64,000 nucleotides of DNA from Natranaeroarchaeum sulfidigenes. Its GTDB lineage: Archaea; Halobacteriota; Halobacteria; Halobacteriales; Natronoarchaeaceae. The DNA is taken from the NCBI RefSeq assembly GCF_017094485.1, contig NZ_CP064786.1, positions 744,001-808,000 on the forward strand. Direction: 5' to 3'. Shown one piece after another: positions 24,140 through 32,997 of this stretch. Both the position numbers and the translations under genes were made by a program. Below the pieces are notes generated by a model. That model did no database searches, had not been told where the DNA came from, and worked only from the letters and a program-made list of their open reading frames with translations. The stretch's first letter is position 1, and each line of letters begins with the position of its first letter.

Positions 24140-24427
24140 ATGTCCCAGTGGCTCCAGAGCGGCCTTCGACGCGACCTCTGTGTACTGCTGTACGACGAGG
24201 AACGCAACGGTCAGGCGCTCAAGACGGCGATCGAGCGACGATACGACAGACGGTTCGAGCCGCGGCAGTTCTACGGCGCGCTCGACCAGCTAGAACGAAC
24301 GGGATTCGTCGAGAAGCGAACCGAGGGACTGCACGACGTGTATGCGCTGACCGAACCGGGACGCCGGAGCGTCGAGCGCCAGTTCGAGTGGATGCGTGAG
24401 GAGCTCGACTATCCGTCGAGCACCTGA
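24140..24427 (+). CDS. PadR-like winged-helix transcriptional regulator
   Basis: 95 aa from the ATG at 24140 (an in-frame GTG at 24125 is the alternative). Helices SGLRRDLCVLLYDE and GQALKTAIERRY are followed by the recognition part QFYGALDQLERTGFVEKRTE and the wing HDVYALTEPGRRSVERQ, the pattern of PadR-type repressors. No sensor domain. It overlaps the 3' end of the convergent acyl-CoA dehydrogenase by 19 bp, so their transcripts are antisense to each other there. Confidence 0.75.
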   Translation: MSQWLQSGLRRDLCVLLYDEERNGQALKTAIERRYDRRFEPRQFYGALDQLERTGFVEKRTEGLHDVYALTEPGRRSVERQFEWMREELDYPSST

Positions 24428-25572
24428 TCGCCGATCGTGTTCCGAAGCACCTCGCTCGTCCCCTCGTAGATCTCGTTGAGCTTCGCGTCACGGTAGTAGC
24501 GCTCGACAGGGAAATCCTTCGTGTAGCCGTAGCCGCCGTGGATCTGGATCCCCTCGTTGGCGACCTCGCGCGAGACCTCGCTGGCGTAGAGTTTGGCCTG
24601 AGCGGCTTCCTTGATGTACTTCTCTCCCCGAATCTTCCGGTCGGCCGCGCGGTGCATGAGCAGTTTTGCGGCCTGCAGTCTGGTGTCCATGTCGGCAATC
24701 TTGTGTTTAATCGACTGGAACTCGCCGATAGGCTGGTCGAACTGCTCGCGTTCGTTTGCGTACTCGACGGCGGCGTCGAGGGCGGCCTGCGCGATTCCAA
24801 CCCCACGGGCCGCGATAGTAATCCGCCCGGCATTGAGCGTCTTCAGCGCCTGGACGAACCCGTCGCCCTCCGCGCCGAGGCGACGTTCGGCGGGGATTCG
24901 CAGGTCGTCGAACCGTAACTCCGCGGTCGGACAGCCCTTATCCCCGAGTTTGTGTTCGGTGCCCTCGACGTGGAACCCGTCGTCTTCCTCGGGTCGAACC
25001 ACGAACGAGGAGATCCCTTTGTTTCCGGCCTCCTCGTCGGTCTTGGCGAAGACGACGACGGTCTCGGCGACCGAGCCGTTCGAGATCCAGAGTTTGTTGC
25101 CGTTCAGGACGTACTCGGCGGCATCGCTATCGCTACCACCAACCGGGTCGGCAGTCGTCTCCATCGCGGGCACGTCACTGCCCGCGCCCGGTTCCGAGAG
25201 GGCAAACGCGCCGATCTCCCGGCCCTCGTTGAGCGGCGTCAGATACGTTTCTTTCTGTGTGTCGTCGCCGAACTCGTAGAGCATATTGCCCGCGAGGCTG
25301 GTGTGGGCGGCGACGATCGTCCCGAGCCCACCGCTACCGCGGCTGATCTCCGCCAGCGCGAGCGCGTAGCTGTGATAATCGAGTCCGGCACCGCCGTACT
25401 CCTCTGGAAACGGCATTCCGAGCAGGCCGAGGTCGGCCATCTCGTCGAGGAGGTCGCGCGGAAACTCGTCGGTCTCGTCGATCTCCCCTGCCCGTGGGAC
25501 GACTTCCTCATCGACGAACTCCGTCACCATCTCGTCGATCTGGCGTTGCTCCGTCGTGAGCGTGAAATCCAT
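24409..25572 (-). CDS. acyl-CoA dehydrogenase
   Basis: 387-aa FAD enzyme of fatty-acid or branched-chain acyl-CoA oxidation. It has the family's three-part fold: helical N-domain (FTLTTEQRQIDEMV), middle beta domain with FALSEPGAGSDVPAMET and LWISNGSVAETVVVFAKT, and C-terminal helical domain with RITIAARGVGIAQAALD and QIHGGYGYTKDFPVERYYRD. The last segment holds the Glu-less form common in many prokaryotic members; the base is likely in EIYEGTSEVLRNTI. Chain-length preference cannot be read. It overlaps the PadR-like gene tail to tail. Confidence 0.93.
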   Translation of the reverse strand: MDFTLTTEQRQIDEMVTEFVDEEVVPRAGEIDETDEFPRDLLDEMADLGLLGMPFPEEYGGAGLDYHSYALALAEISRGSGGLGTIVAAHTSLAGNMLYEFGDDTQKETYLTPLNEGREIGAFALSEPGAGSDVPAMETTADPVGGSDSDAAEYVLNGNKLWISNGSVAETVVVFAKTDEEAGNKGISSFVVRPEEDDGFHVEGTEHKLGDKGCPTAELRFDDLRIPAERRLGAEGDGFVQALKTLNAGRITIAARGVGIAQAALDAAVEYANEREQFDQPIGEFQSIKHKIADMDTRLQAAKLLMHRAADRKIRGEKYIKEAAQAKLYASEVSREVANEGIQIHGGYGYTKDFPVERYYRDAKLNEIYEGTSEVLRNTIGDQVLDG

Positions 25573-25714
25573 ACCGAACCGTTCGTGTCATGTCACTTCA
25601 CCGTTTTCATAACGTGCATCAAAAACCGTTTACAACGCACGAGTAGTGGATGTTCCGCTGGAGGTGATTCCTTAGACCTTTTTATCTCTGGCGTCTAGAG
25701 AAGTTACTACGAGG

Positions 25715-26770
25715 ATGAACGACACCCAAGAGGTGACGTTCGACGAGGACCTGGCCTGGTGTTTCGACGCCGTCTCGGACGTCTCGCGAACGTTTGCGAT
25801 CACGATTGACGTGCTGGACGAGCCTATGGCTTCGCGGATATGTGTCGGCTACCTCCTCTGTCGCGTCGCGGATACGGTCGAGGACGCGGGCCATATCCCC
25901 CCAGCTATCCAGCAGGAGTTGCTTGAAGAGTACCAAGAAGCGATCGCACGTGATGGGGACGTGACAGTCCAAGAGTTCGACGATGACGTCGCCGAGTGGA
26001 TTCCTGACGAACCCGGCGAGGACGCCGACGACTGGGAGGTCGTCGAGAACGCCCCCCGCATCGTTCGGACCTTCGAGCATCTCCCGGAAGCGGACCGGGA
26101 AGCGATACGAGATCCTGTCTGCGAACTGGTTGGCGGAATGGCGACGTTCGTTGACCGGCACGCCGAGACGGGCGGATTGCGGATCGAGACACCCGACGAA
26201 CTCGAGGAGTACTGCTGGTACGCCGCCGGGACCGTCGGCGAACTCATAACGAATCTGGTCACCCGGGGAACCGACCCACAGCGAACCGAAGTGTTACAGG
26301 AACACGCCCGTTCGTTTGCTCTCCTGCTTCAGCTCGTCAACGTTGCAAAGGACGTCACCGACGACTACCACGAGGAGAACAACGTCTACCTGCCCGCGAG
26401 CTGGTTACGAGAGTACGGCGTCGAGCAGGACGCCGTCTGCGAGAAACAGAACCGCCGCGAGGTGACGAGCGTGATCGAACGCGTCACCGACCGAGCGGCG
26501 GGCTATCTCGACGACGCTCTGATCTATCTCGAAGCGTTGCCGGAACACCGCGGGAACACGCTGGCCGCGTGGGCGATCCCCTATCTGCTCGCTGTCGGGA
26601 CGATCCGAGAACTCCGCGAACGCCCCGAAGATGTCCTCGAAGAAGGCGGCGTCAAGGTGCCAAAGCCCGAAGTACTCACGCTGATCGCGCAGTTCGACGG
26701 CGGTGTCGACAAGGCCGCACTGGCCGAGTTGCGCCAGCAGATGGAGCGTCGTCCGCTCCACCAGCACTGA
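25715..26770 (+). CDS. squalene/phytoene synthase family, probable squalene synthase
   Basis: 351 aa. The two Asp-rich motifs that bind the diphosphates are VADTVED (about residues 50-56) and NVAKDVTDDY (about residues 208-217). The opening FDAVSDVSRTFAITIDVL and CWYAAGTVGELITNLVTRG are typical of the farnesyl-diphosphate farnesyltransferase form seen in haloarchaea, which make squalene for membranes; phytoene synthase (carotenoid path) is the alternative. No carotenoid genes are nearby. TATA-like TTTTTATC about 35 bp upstream and a GAGG just before the ATG. Confidence 0.88.
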   Translation: MNDTQEVTFDEDLAWCFDAVSDVSRTFAITIDVLDEPMASRICVGYLLCRVADTVEDAGHIPPAIQQELLEEYQEAIARDGDVTVQEFDDDVAEWIPDEPGEDADDWEVVENAPRIVRTFEHLPEADREAIRDPVCELVGGMATFVDRHAETGGLRIETPDELEEYCWYAAGTVGELITNLVTRGTDPQRTEVLQEHARSFALLLQLVNVAKDVTDDYHEENNVYLPASWLREYGVEQDAVCEKQNRREVTSVIERVTDRAAGYLDDALIYLEALPEHRGNTLAAWAIPYLLAVGTIRELRERPEDVLEEGGVKVPKPEVLTLIAQFDGGVDKAALAELRQQMERRPLHQH

Positions 26771-26838
26771 CTGGACGCCCCAGCGCGACGCAATCGCCTG
26801 CGGGAACCTTATTCACTCCTCGTCCCTACAACGTGTAT

Positions 26839-27300
26839 ATGAGTCTCGATGTCGACCCCCCTGAACCGCCGGAACTGGTCGAACAGGTCCCCGACAAGTA
26901 CGAAGACGACGATCATCTCGATGAGGATTCGGAGTACCGCCGTGACGATCTCGAAACGTTTCTTCGGGAGGGTGCCTGGGTCGAGGGGTTCGATCACTGG
27001 TGCGATCACACCGACCTCGATGAGGAGGAGTACAGGATAGCGGTCGAACTCGGTATGTTCGCCGCGTTCGATTTCTTCTGGGACGACTTCGCAGATCGGG
27101 TGGGGTACAACGCGCCTGGCATTCCGGAGGACTGGCGCGAGCAGGAGTACCATTCCGACCTCGATTCTTGGGGCACCGTCTCGGGTATCAACGCCGCAAT
27201 GACGGAGTTCGGACAGATCATCTCGGAGGTGCTCAAAGAGGAGTACATCGACTGGGAAGCCGAGTACGACGCGCCAGACGATCTCCCCGATTTCGACTGA
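26839..27300 (+). CDS. conserved acidic haloarchaeal protein, 153 aa
   Basis: Start set at the ATG at 26839, preceded by a TATA-like sequence; the frame is open upstream but that part is Arg-rich antisense-like sequence. Very acidic and helical: EYRRDDLETFLREGAWVEGF, then a middle rich in Phe, Trp and Asp (FAAFDFFWDDFADRVGYNAP). No domain recognised, no signal peptide. It may share a transcript with nothing, as the next gene is convergent 3 bp away. Confidence 0.65.
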   Translation: MSLDVDPPEPPELVEQVPDKYEDDDHLDEDSEYRRDDLETFLREGAWVEGFDHWCDHTDLDEEEYRIAVELGMFAAFDFFWDDFADRVGYNAPGIPEDWREQEYHSDLDSWGTVSGINAAMTEFGQIISEVLKEEYIDWEAEYDAPDDLPDFD

Positions 27301-27303
27301 TCC

Positions 27304-28023
27304 CTACTTTTCGATCGACTCGGCTGGCTCGGCGTTTCCGAAGTACGGCTCCGGTCCGTCGGTCGGCGCGGCCCAGTCGACGGCGTTTACGATCACCTGT
27401 CGAATCTCGTCCTGGAAGTAGATCGGGTACTCCTCGTGGCCGGGGCGGAAGTAGAAGATCCGGCCGCTCCCACGGCGGTAACAACAGCCGCTGCGGAACA
27501 CTTCGCCGCCCTCGAACCAGCTCACGAAGACAAGCGCATCGGGCTGTGGTACGTCGAAGCGCTCGCCGTACATCTCCGCTTTTGGCACCTCAATGGACTC
27601 GTCGAGACCGGCGGTGATCGGGTGTCCCGGCTCGACAGTCCAGAGCCGTTCGGTCTCGCCGACTTCGCGCCACTTGAGCGAACAGCTCGTCCCCATCAGA
27701 CGCTTGAACGGCTTCGAGTAGTGTGCGGAGTGGAGTGGCAGAAAGCCCATCCCCTCCCGGACCCGTTCGACGACGCGCTCTGCGACGTCGTCGCGCACTT
27801 CGTCATGGGCGATATGGCCCCACCACAGGAGGACATCAGTGTCGTCGAGGACCGCCTGGGGGAGACCATGCTCGTCCTCGTCGAGCGTCGCAGTGCGGAC
27901 GTCGTGGCCCGCGTCTTCGAGCAGTTCCGCGAGGGCGGTGTGGATTCCATCGGGATAGATCTCACCGACTTCATCGTTCTCTCGCTCATGTCGGTACTCG
28001 TTCCAGACAGTGACACTGACCAT
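27304..28023 (-). CDS. ThuA-domain protein (trehalose utilization-like)
   Basis: 239 aa with a glutamine-amidotransferase-like flavodoxin fold of the ThuA group. Landmarks are [54 protein letters not shown] and [16 protein letters not shown]. The family includes ThuA of rhizobial trehalose or sugar use, but haloarchaeal members stand alone and their substrate is unknown. The conserved HSAHYS and RPGHEEYP segments hold the likely active-site histidines. Confidence 0.85.
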   Translation of the reverse strand: MVSVTVWNEYRHERENDEVGEIYPDGIHTALAELLEDAGHDVRTATLDEDEHGLPQAVLDDTDVLLWWGHIAHDEVRDDVAERVVERVREGMGFLPLHSAHYSKPFKRLMGTSCSLKWREVGETERLWTVEPGHPITAGLDESIEVPKAEMYGERFDVPQPDALVFVSWFEGGEVFRSGCCYRRGSGRIFYFRPGHEEYPIYFQDEIRQVIVNAVDWAAPTDGPEPYFGNAEPAESIEK

Positions 28024-28085
28024 ACATGGAAGTCAACGTCTTGCGTAAAAGCACCAGCGCTTCTCTCCGGTCGAACGGAGTCGTG

Positions 28086-28310
28086 CTAGAAGACGTACTC
28101 GTCGTCGTGACCCATCATTCCGTCGTCTTCCAGCCCTTCGTCGAACCCCTGTTGTGTGTCGTCGGAAGGACCGCTCGTCTTGTACGCTTTGAGGCCTGCG
28201 GACAGCAGGTCTTCGATCGCTTCTTCACGGTTTACGAACTCGCCTTGCTCGATCATCTGTGTGATCTGCATCTCCAGATGTTCGGGCACGTTGATCTCGA
28301 CTTTGGGCAT
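28086..28310 (-). CDS. ribbon-helix-helix (CopG-like) protein with acidic tail
   Basis: 74 aa from the ATG at 28310 (an upstream start would add Pro/Arg-rich sequence with no homology). The N-terminal strand PKVEINVPEHLEMQIT followed by QGEFVNREEAIEDLLSAGLK is a clear RHH fold; the tail is Asp/Glu/Gly/Met-rich. Such proteins usually are small DNA-binding repressors. No toxin gene is adjacent, so it is probably a stand-alone regulator. Confidence 0.75.
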   Translation of the reverse strand: MPKVEINVPEHLEMQITQMIEQGEFVNREEAIEDLLSAGLKAYKTSGPSDDTQQGFDEGLEDDGMMGHDDEYVF

Positions 28311-28447
28311 TAGACAGTGGGGCTTTGCCGGAGCCATATTTAAGTTTGACGGGGATCGCCCGAAATCGAGAGTTGATACTGGACGGTGTTGTAGTGGTCC
28401 GGGACCGAACCGCGCCATTTACCCGCCAGTCTGGTCTACAGACCGGT

Positions 28448-28720
28448 ATGCCGATACCAAAATCCGAGTTCGATCAGCTCTTTCCCTGCGAATTCAGCAC
28501 GCCCGAAGATCTGCTCGAACCGGACCAACTGTACACAGTCTACGAGATCGCTCGCCTGCTCCAGCAACTCGACCCGGACGCCGAGCTGGAGGCCGAAACC
28601 GAGGACGTCCTGCTCGACTGGGCGATCCCGTGGGTGATGGTCCACGCCGACGATCTGGTGATCGCCGACCCCCGATCAGAGGATGAACCGGGCTACTACG
28701 GCCTGCAGACCGACGAGTAG
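28448..28720 (+). CDS. conserved haloarchaeal protein, 90 aa
   Basis: Start at the ATG at 28448; upstream in-frame starts lack support. Acidic, helical, no Cys clusters: FDQLFPCEFSTPEDLLEP, YTVYEIARLLQQLDPDAE, then LLDWAIPWVMVHADDLVIAD. It looks like the family labelled DUF5827 in haloarchaea (from memory). Function unknown. Confidence 0.65.
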   Translation: MPIPKSEFDQLFPCEFSTPEDLLEPDQLYTVYEIARLLQQLDPDAELEAETEDVLLDWAIPWVMVHADDLVIADPRSEDEPGYYGLQTDE

Positions 28721-28748
28721 GAACTGACTGCAGACCACGATAGCCGAG

Positions 28749-29327
28749 TCATCGCTCGCGCGCCATTCGCCTGGAAAGCTCGATCTGGGAGTAGGGCTCG
28801 TTCGTGACGCTCGGCCCGTGGCCCACGTGTAACTCAGAGAGCGAGTCGTCGATTCGGGCGAGCACTCTATCGATACTCTCGACCAGCAGTTCACGATCGC
28901 CTTCAGGAAGATCCGTCCGACCGAACGCGCCGTTCTGAAACACGAGGTCGCCAGCGAACAGCCGGCTCGCCGCCGCCGAATAAAAACAGAGGTGATCGTT
29001 CTTGTGACCCGGCGTGTGCAGGGCGACGTACTCGTCGTCGCCGAGTATGAGGGTTTCCTCGTCCGTGATGGCAACGTCGACGGCTGAGTGGTCGGCATCG
29101 TAGCCCCACGTCTCGACATCGAAGGCGTCCGTGATTGCGGGCACGTTGTCGATGTGGTCCTGATGTGTGTGCGTCAGGACCACCGCATCGAGCGTGTCGA
29201 CGCGCTCGCGGAGTCTGCCAACGGCGTCGAAGTTCGCGCCTGTGTCGACGAGCACCGTCCGGTCACCCGGAACGAGAAACGCGTTGCTGGTGAACGCCTG
29301 TACGCCCTTCGCGATGTTCGTAACCAT
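28749..29327 (-). CDS. metallo-beta-lactamase fold hydrolase
   Basis: 192 aa from the ATG at 29327; 14 upstream residues in the longer frame were discarded because translation from MVTNIAKGV matches the fold's first strand. Metal ligands: THTHQDHIDN (His, His, Asp, His), then TPGHKNDHLCF and FAGDLVF with the bridging Asp, and the last His in HVGHGPSV. It is a glyoxalase-II-like hydrolase of unknown substrate, cytosolic. Confidence 0.87.
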   Translation of the reverse strand: MVTNIAKGVQAFTSNAFLVPGDRTVLVDTGANFDAVGRLRERVDTLDAVVLTHTHQDHIDNVPAITDAFDVETWGYDADHSAVDVAITDEETLILGDDEYVALHTPGHKNDHLCFYSAAASRLFAGDLVFQNGAFGRTDLPEGDRELLVESIDRVLARIDDSLSELHVGHGPSVTNEPYSQIELSRRMARER

Positions 29328-29376
29328 AGCAGGCTGATAGGTCAGCCCGGTGTTTGGACCTGTCGGCACGAGGTCG

Positions 29377-29715
29377 CTACTCCGGTACGCTTACCAGCAG
29401 CAGCCGTACCTTCCCGTCGTCAATGTTATGTAATTGCCGGGTCTGGTCCGCCGAGAGCCGGATCGCCACGTCCGGTCCGAGACGTTCGGCGTCCCCGTCG
29501 AGTTCGACTTCCACTGCTCCCTCGATCACGACGTAGACTTCCTCGATGTCGTCTTCGCTGTGGTCGTGCTACAGCCCGCTCTCTCCCTCTTCGAGTTCGA
29601 GGAGAGTCACACCGAGTGCCGCCGTATCGAGTGCGTCCCCGAGAAACCACATGCCGCCCTGTCCGTCGTCGATCACTGAGTCGACCTCGTCCGGTGCTGC
29701 GGTTTGATACACCAT
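29377..29715 (-). pseudogene. cupin-domain protein broken by an in-frame TAG
   Basis: Reading from ATG 29715 gives 48 residues (VYQTAAPDEVDSVIDDGQGG, then LGVTLLELEEGESGL), a TAG at 29571-29569, and then 63 further in-frame codons (HDHSEDDIEEVYVVIEGAVE, LLLVSVPE) to a TAG at 29379-29377. The two halves together are one small cupin barrel; the stop falls just before the metal-binding His-Asp-His. A single base change from GAG or AAG would explain it. It is either a recent nonsense mutation or a base-call error. Stop-codon readthrough by pyrrolysine is very unlikely in this group. Confidence 0.8.
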
Positions 29716-29794
29716 ACTGTACACTGCTCGCGTGGGCGCTTCGATCCCATGGGGGAACAGTAGGATTATCTATCTCCCCTCTAGCCACGTGTGT

Positions 29795-30538
29795 ATGGAA
29801 GTCCAACTGCTCGAAGCAACGGAAAACCCCGAGGAGGTCATCTGTACCGGCGCGCGGAACGACTACATGTCCGAATTCGTTGGCGACCAGTCCTTCGAGG
29901 AGACGATGGAGTCGGTAGACGGTGAAACGATCGAAGACAAAAAGGCGACACTGATCGGCCATCTGCTCAACCACGGCCACTTTGGGCCGTTCGAGCACCC
30001 GCAAATAACGTTCGCCGTGAAAGGGATCAGTCGCTCGTGTATGGCACAGATCACGCGTCACCGCCACGTCTCTTTCGACGTGCAGTCGATGCGCTACGTC
30101 GCCTTCGACGACGTTGATCCTGCTGACGTCGAGGACGGCGAGATGGTTGTCACACCCCCCTCTGCGAGCGACCCCAACTGGGTCGGCCGGAATCAGAAAG
30201 CGGGACAGGTCGACGACGAGACGGTCGAGCGTCGCGAGGAGATATTTCAGCGGTCGGTACGCCAGTCGGTGGAGGACTATCAGGAACTGCTTGATCTGGG
30301 GATGCCGCCGGAGGACGCCCGATTCGTCCTACCGATCGGGACTGAAGTGAACATGGTGATGTCGATGAACGCCCGGATGCTGATGCACGTGGCGGATATG
30401 CGAGGCGAAGCCGACGCGCAGTGGGAGATCCGTGGACTAACCGAGGATATCCTCGATATTGCCGAAGAATGGTGTCCGATCACGTTCGAGTACTACAACG
30501 AGCACATGAAAGGACGGAAGAACCGATTGGCTCCCTGA
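29795..30538 (+). CDS. thyX: flavin-dependent thymidylate synthase
   Basis: 247 aa from the ATG at 29795. ThyX turns dUMP into dTMP with methylene-tetrahydrofolate, FAD and NADPH. The family signature is present at residues 88-100 as RHRHVSFDVQSMR, with the Ser and Arg of the dUMP site. A second conserved segment is GTEVNMVMSMNARMLMHVAD. Homotetrameric in known members. TATA-like GGATTATC about 33 bp upstream of the start. Confidence 0.95.
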   Translation: MEVQLLEATENPEEVICTGARNDYMSEFVGDQSFEETMESVDGETIEDKKATLIGHLLNHGHFGPFEHPQITFAVKGISRSCMAQITRHRHVSFDVQSMRYVAFDDVDPADVEDGEMVVTPPSASDPNWVGRNQKAGQVDDETVERREEIFQRSVRQSVEDYQELLDLGMPPEDARFVLPIGTEVNMVMSMNARMLMHVADMRGEADAQWEIRGLTEDILDIAEEWCPITFEYYNEHMKGRKNRLAP

Positions 30539-30610
30539 TCTGTCAGTAGATTTTCCGACCCGTCTCCTGTCGCAAGGTCTTTTGTACTACCCGCGTTGTT
30601 CTACTATACT

Positions 30611-31798
30611 ATGGAGCGCTCGCTGGGTATCGGACTCGTGGTTATTCTGCTGATTGTGGGTACTCTGGGTGTTATTCCTGCAACCGGCAGTGTGACGGCA
30701 GGCGAGCACGTCTCAACGAGCGAAGTTGAAACCGACAGCCAGCTGTCGGCCGCTCAGAGCGAGGAAGTCGACAACGAACAGTTCAAGCTCACGATCCACG
30801 AGAACGGGACGGTACAGTGGACGTTCCAGACGAACCGGCATCTCGACGACGATGAAGAGGTCGAACAGTTCGAGACGTTCGCAGCCGAGTTCAATGACGA
30901 CGAGGACCACCAGTTGTTCGCCGACTTCCGCGATCAGGCGGAGGCACTCGTCAGGAATGCGGATGACGAACTGGACCGTGAGATGGCGGCCCGGCAGTTC
31001 GAACGCGAGGCTGGCGTTGAAACCGACACGCAGGGTAACTCGGTCGGCGTCGTCAGAATGTCGTTTTACTGGGAAGGGTTCGGTGACCAACAGGACGACC
31101 GCGTGGTGGTCGGCGATATCTACGAGGGCGGACACTACATCGGTGAGGATCAGTGGATCGTCTTCGAGGCCGGAGATGGACTCGTCTTCACTGAATACGA
31201 GCCGAGAGAGACCGGAGAGTACTCGGGATCGGAGCTGACCGACAGCGACTCGATTACGTGGAAGGGAGAGGAGGTCTTCAGCGATAACCAGCCACGAGCG
31301 GTCCTTCAGCCTGCAGATGCAGTCGATGAATCGGAGGTGAACGGTGAACCGAACGCGAATCCGAACGGGTCGGAAGACGACGATCCGTGGATGCTGTTCA
31401 CCGGGATTATCGTGCTCGTGCTCGGAATCGGAATTATCGTCGCGTGGCGACGTGATGCGACGGTGTTCGAACGGCTTGTGCCCGCCAATACGGCCGAGCA
31501 ATCGAGGGATTCGACTGAGCCGTCGGCGTCGGAGTCGACGGACGACCCGGCGGTTCCTGACGAGGAGTTACTGACCGACGAAGCGCGCGTGAGGTCGCTC
31601 CTCGAGGAGAACGGCGGCCGGATGAAACAGGTTCGGATCGTCGAAGAGACCGGCTGGTCGAAGTCGAAGGTGAGTATGCTTCTCTCGGATATGGAAGACG
31701 AGGGAGAGCTCTCGAAGTTACGGGTGGGCCGTGAGAACATCATCAGTCTCGATGGACACGAACCGGAAGCCGCCGGATCGCCGTTCGACGACGAGTAA
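30611..31798 (+). CDS. membrane-anchored winged-helix regulator
   Basis: 395 aa from the ATG at 30611. A signal or anchor helix (about residues 4-30) leads to an extracytoplasmic domain of about 220 residues, a second membrane helix (about 257-278: WMLFTGIIVLVLGIGIIVAW), an acidic linker and a cytosolic winged helix at the end (LTDEARVRSLLEENGGRMKQ, then TGWSKSKVSMLLSDMEDEG). The layout is a one-component receptor in which an outside signal could change DNA binding. This kind is common in haloarchaea; its signal and targets are unknown. It is convergent with pelA. Confidence 0.82.
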   Translation: MERSLGIGLVVILLIVGTLGVIPATGSVTAGEHVSTSEVETDSQLSAAQSEEVDNEQFKLTIHENGTVQWTFQTNRHLDDDEEVEQFETFAAEFNDDEDHQLFADFRDQAEALVRNADDELDREMAARQFEREAGVETDTQGNSVGVVRMSFYWEGFGDQQDDRVVVGDIYEGGHYIGEDQWIVFEAGDGLVFTEYEPRETGEYSGSELTDSDSITWKGEEVFSDNQPRAVLQPADAVDESEVNGEPNANPNGSEDDDPWMLFTGIIVLVLGIGIIVAWRRDATVFERLVPANTAEQSRDSTEPSASESTDDPAVPDEELLTDEARVRSLLEENGGRMKQVRIVEETGWSKSKVSMLLSDMEDEGELSKLRVGRENIISLDGHEPEAAGSPFDDE

Positions 31799-31820
31799 CT
31801 TTGTAAACAATGTACCACTG

Positions 31821-32888
31821 TCAATCCAGGCGATATCGGAGCAGTGCCGCGATCCCGCCGAGGTTCGATAACTGCTGGCCGGGATCAAATTCGCCCGAGA
31901 AGACGACGACATCGCCGCCCTGTCGTTCGACCTGCGTAATCACGTCGTCGGCGTCGATCGCCCAGTCCCCCTCGCCGCTTCGTTCGGTTCTGAGCCGGTC
32001 ATCAAGGATCAGCAGCGTCTCGATCGCCCCGAACTCCGCTGCCTCCGCGACGTTCCCGGGACCGTAGGACGCTTTTGCGCCGTCAGCCATCCGCTGTGTT
32101 AGCTCGTCGATCAGGTCTGCCTCCTCGGCGATGCGAGTTTCGGCCTGGACGTCATCGACCGCACCACGCTTGAGCACCTCGTGGACGCCCCGGTCGCCGA
32201 CGCCGCTCGTGTCGACCATCGTTATTCTGTCTGTCAGTTCCGACGCTTCCTCTTCGATGTACGAGTAAGTGTCTTTCTTGGTAAATCCCGGTCCAGCAAG
32301 GATGATGGCGTCGACGTCCAGACGGGCGAGCGCGTCGGTTAGCTCCCCGAACAACTCGTCGCGCGACCGGGAGAACTCGCCTTTCCCAGTCGTGCCCGTA
32401 AATCGGGCGTACTCCTCGGTGCCGTACTGCTCGACCGAGTGGATGTGTGCCTGTCCCTCCTCGACGGTCGCGATGGCGACGTCCGGATTATCGGTGGCTT
32501 CGACGGCCTCCTGCAACCGTTCTTCCTGATCGGGTTTGAACCGCTTTTCGACGGTGATCTCGTCGCGTTCCTCGACGTTGAGCGTGTGATGCAGACCGAG
32601 CTGGTCCTCTCGCGAGCAGTCGTCGATCGTTCCGGCGACGCGCAGGCGATTCGAGAACTTGTGGAACTCGACTTCCTCGACGTCGATGGTGACGGACATG
32701 TGTTCGCGCTCGCCACCGGTGTCGCGCATCTGGTCGTCGTTGCGCTGAATCCGGCGCGTCGTATCGCCGCCGACGAGGTCGCCGGGTTCGAGGACGTACT
32801 GCAGATGCCAGAGGTCGTCGAGGCTCTCGGGGACGAGCGTCATCCGCTCGCGACCCCCCTCGACCTGATGGCGATCCTGAATTCTCAT
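31821..32888 (-). CDS. pelA: mRNA surveillance / ribosome rescue protein Pelota
   Basis: 355 aa, the archaeal Dom34/Pelota length. The N-terminal Sm-like domain has [20 protein letters not shown] and [18 protein letters not shown]; the central eRF1-like domain lacks the GGQ of release factors; the C-terminal domain ends in [20 protein letters not shown]. With its GTPase partner (aEF1A in archaea) and ABCE1, it frees stalled ribosomes. RqcH, which acts on the peptide after splitting, is 1.8 kb downstream on the same strand, with a kinase gene on the other strand between. Confidence 0.95.
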   Translation of the reverse strand: MRIQDRHQVEGGRERMTLVPESLDDLWHLQYVLEPGDLVGGDTTRRIQRNDDQMRDTGGEREHMSVTIDVEEVEFHKFSNRLRVAGTIDDCSREDQLGLHHTLNVEERDEITVEKRFKPDQEERLQEAVEATDNPDVAIATVEEGQAHIHSVEQYGTEEYARFTGTTGKGEFSRSRDELFGELTDALARLDVDAIILAGPGFTKKDTYSYIEEEASELTDRITMVDTSGVGDRGVHEVLKRGAVDDVQAETRIAEEADLIDELTQRMADGAKASYGPGNVAEAAEFGAIETLLILDDRLRTERSGEGDWAIDADDVITQVERQGGDVVVFSGEFDPGQQLSNLGGIAALLRYRLD

Positions 32889-32997
32889 ATCGATTGGTGC
32901 GTTCCCGTCCGGTAAGTGCGCTGTTATTCGTGCCCGTCGGGAAGTGGCCGATACATTGAATTATCAGTATGGTGTGGTGTAGGACGAACGATCGCCA

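Noticed and set aside
29569-29571. reading TAG in the cupin as pyrrolysine
   Set aside because: I know of no pyrrolysine system in Halobacteria, and the codon precedes a metal site where Glu or Lys would be natural; a mutation or error is simpler.
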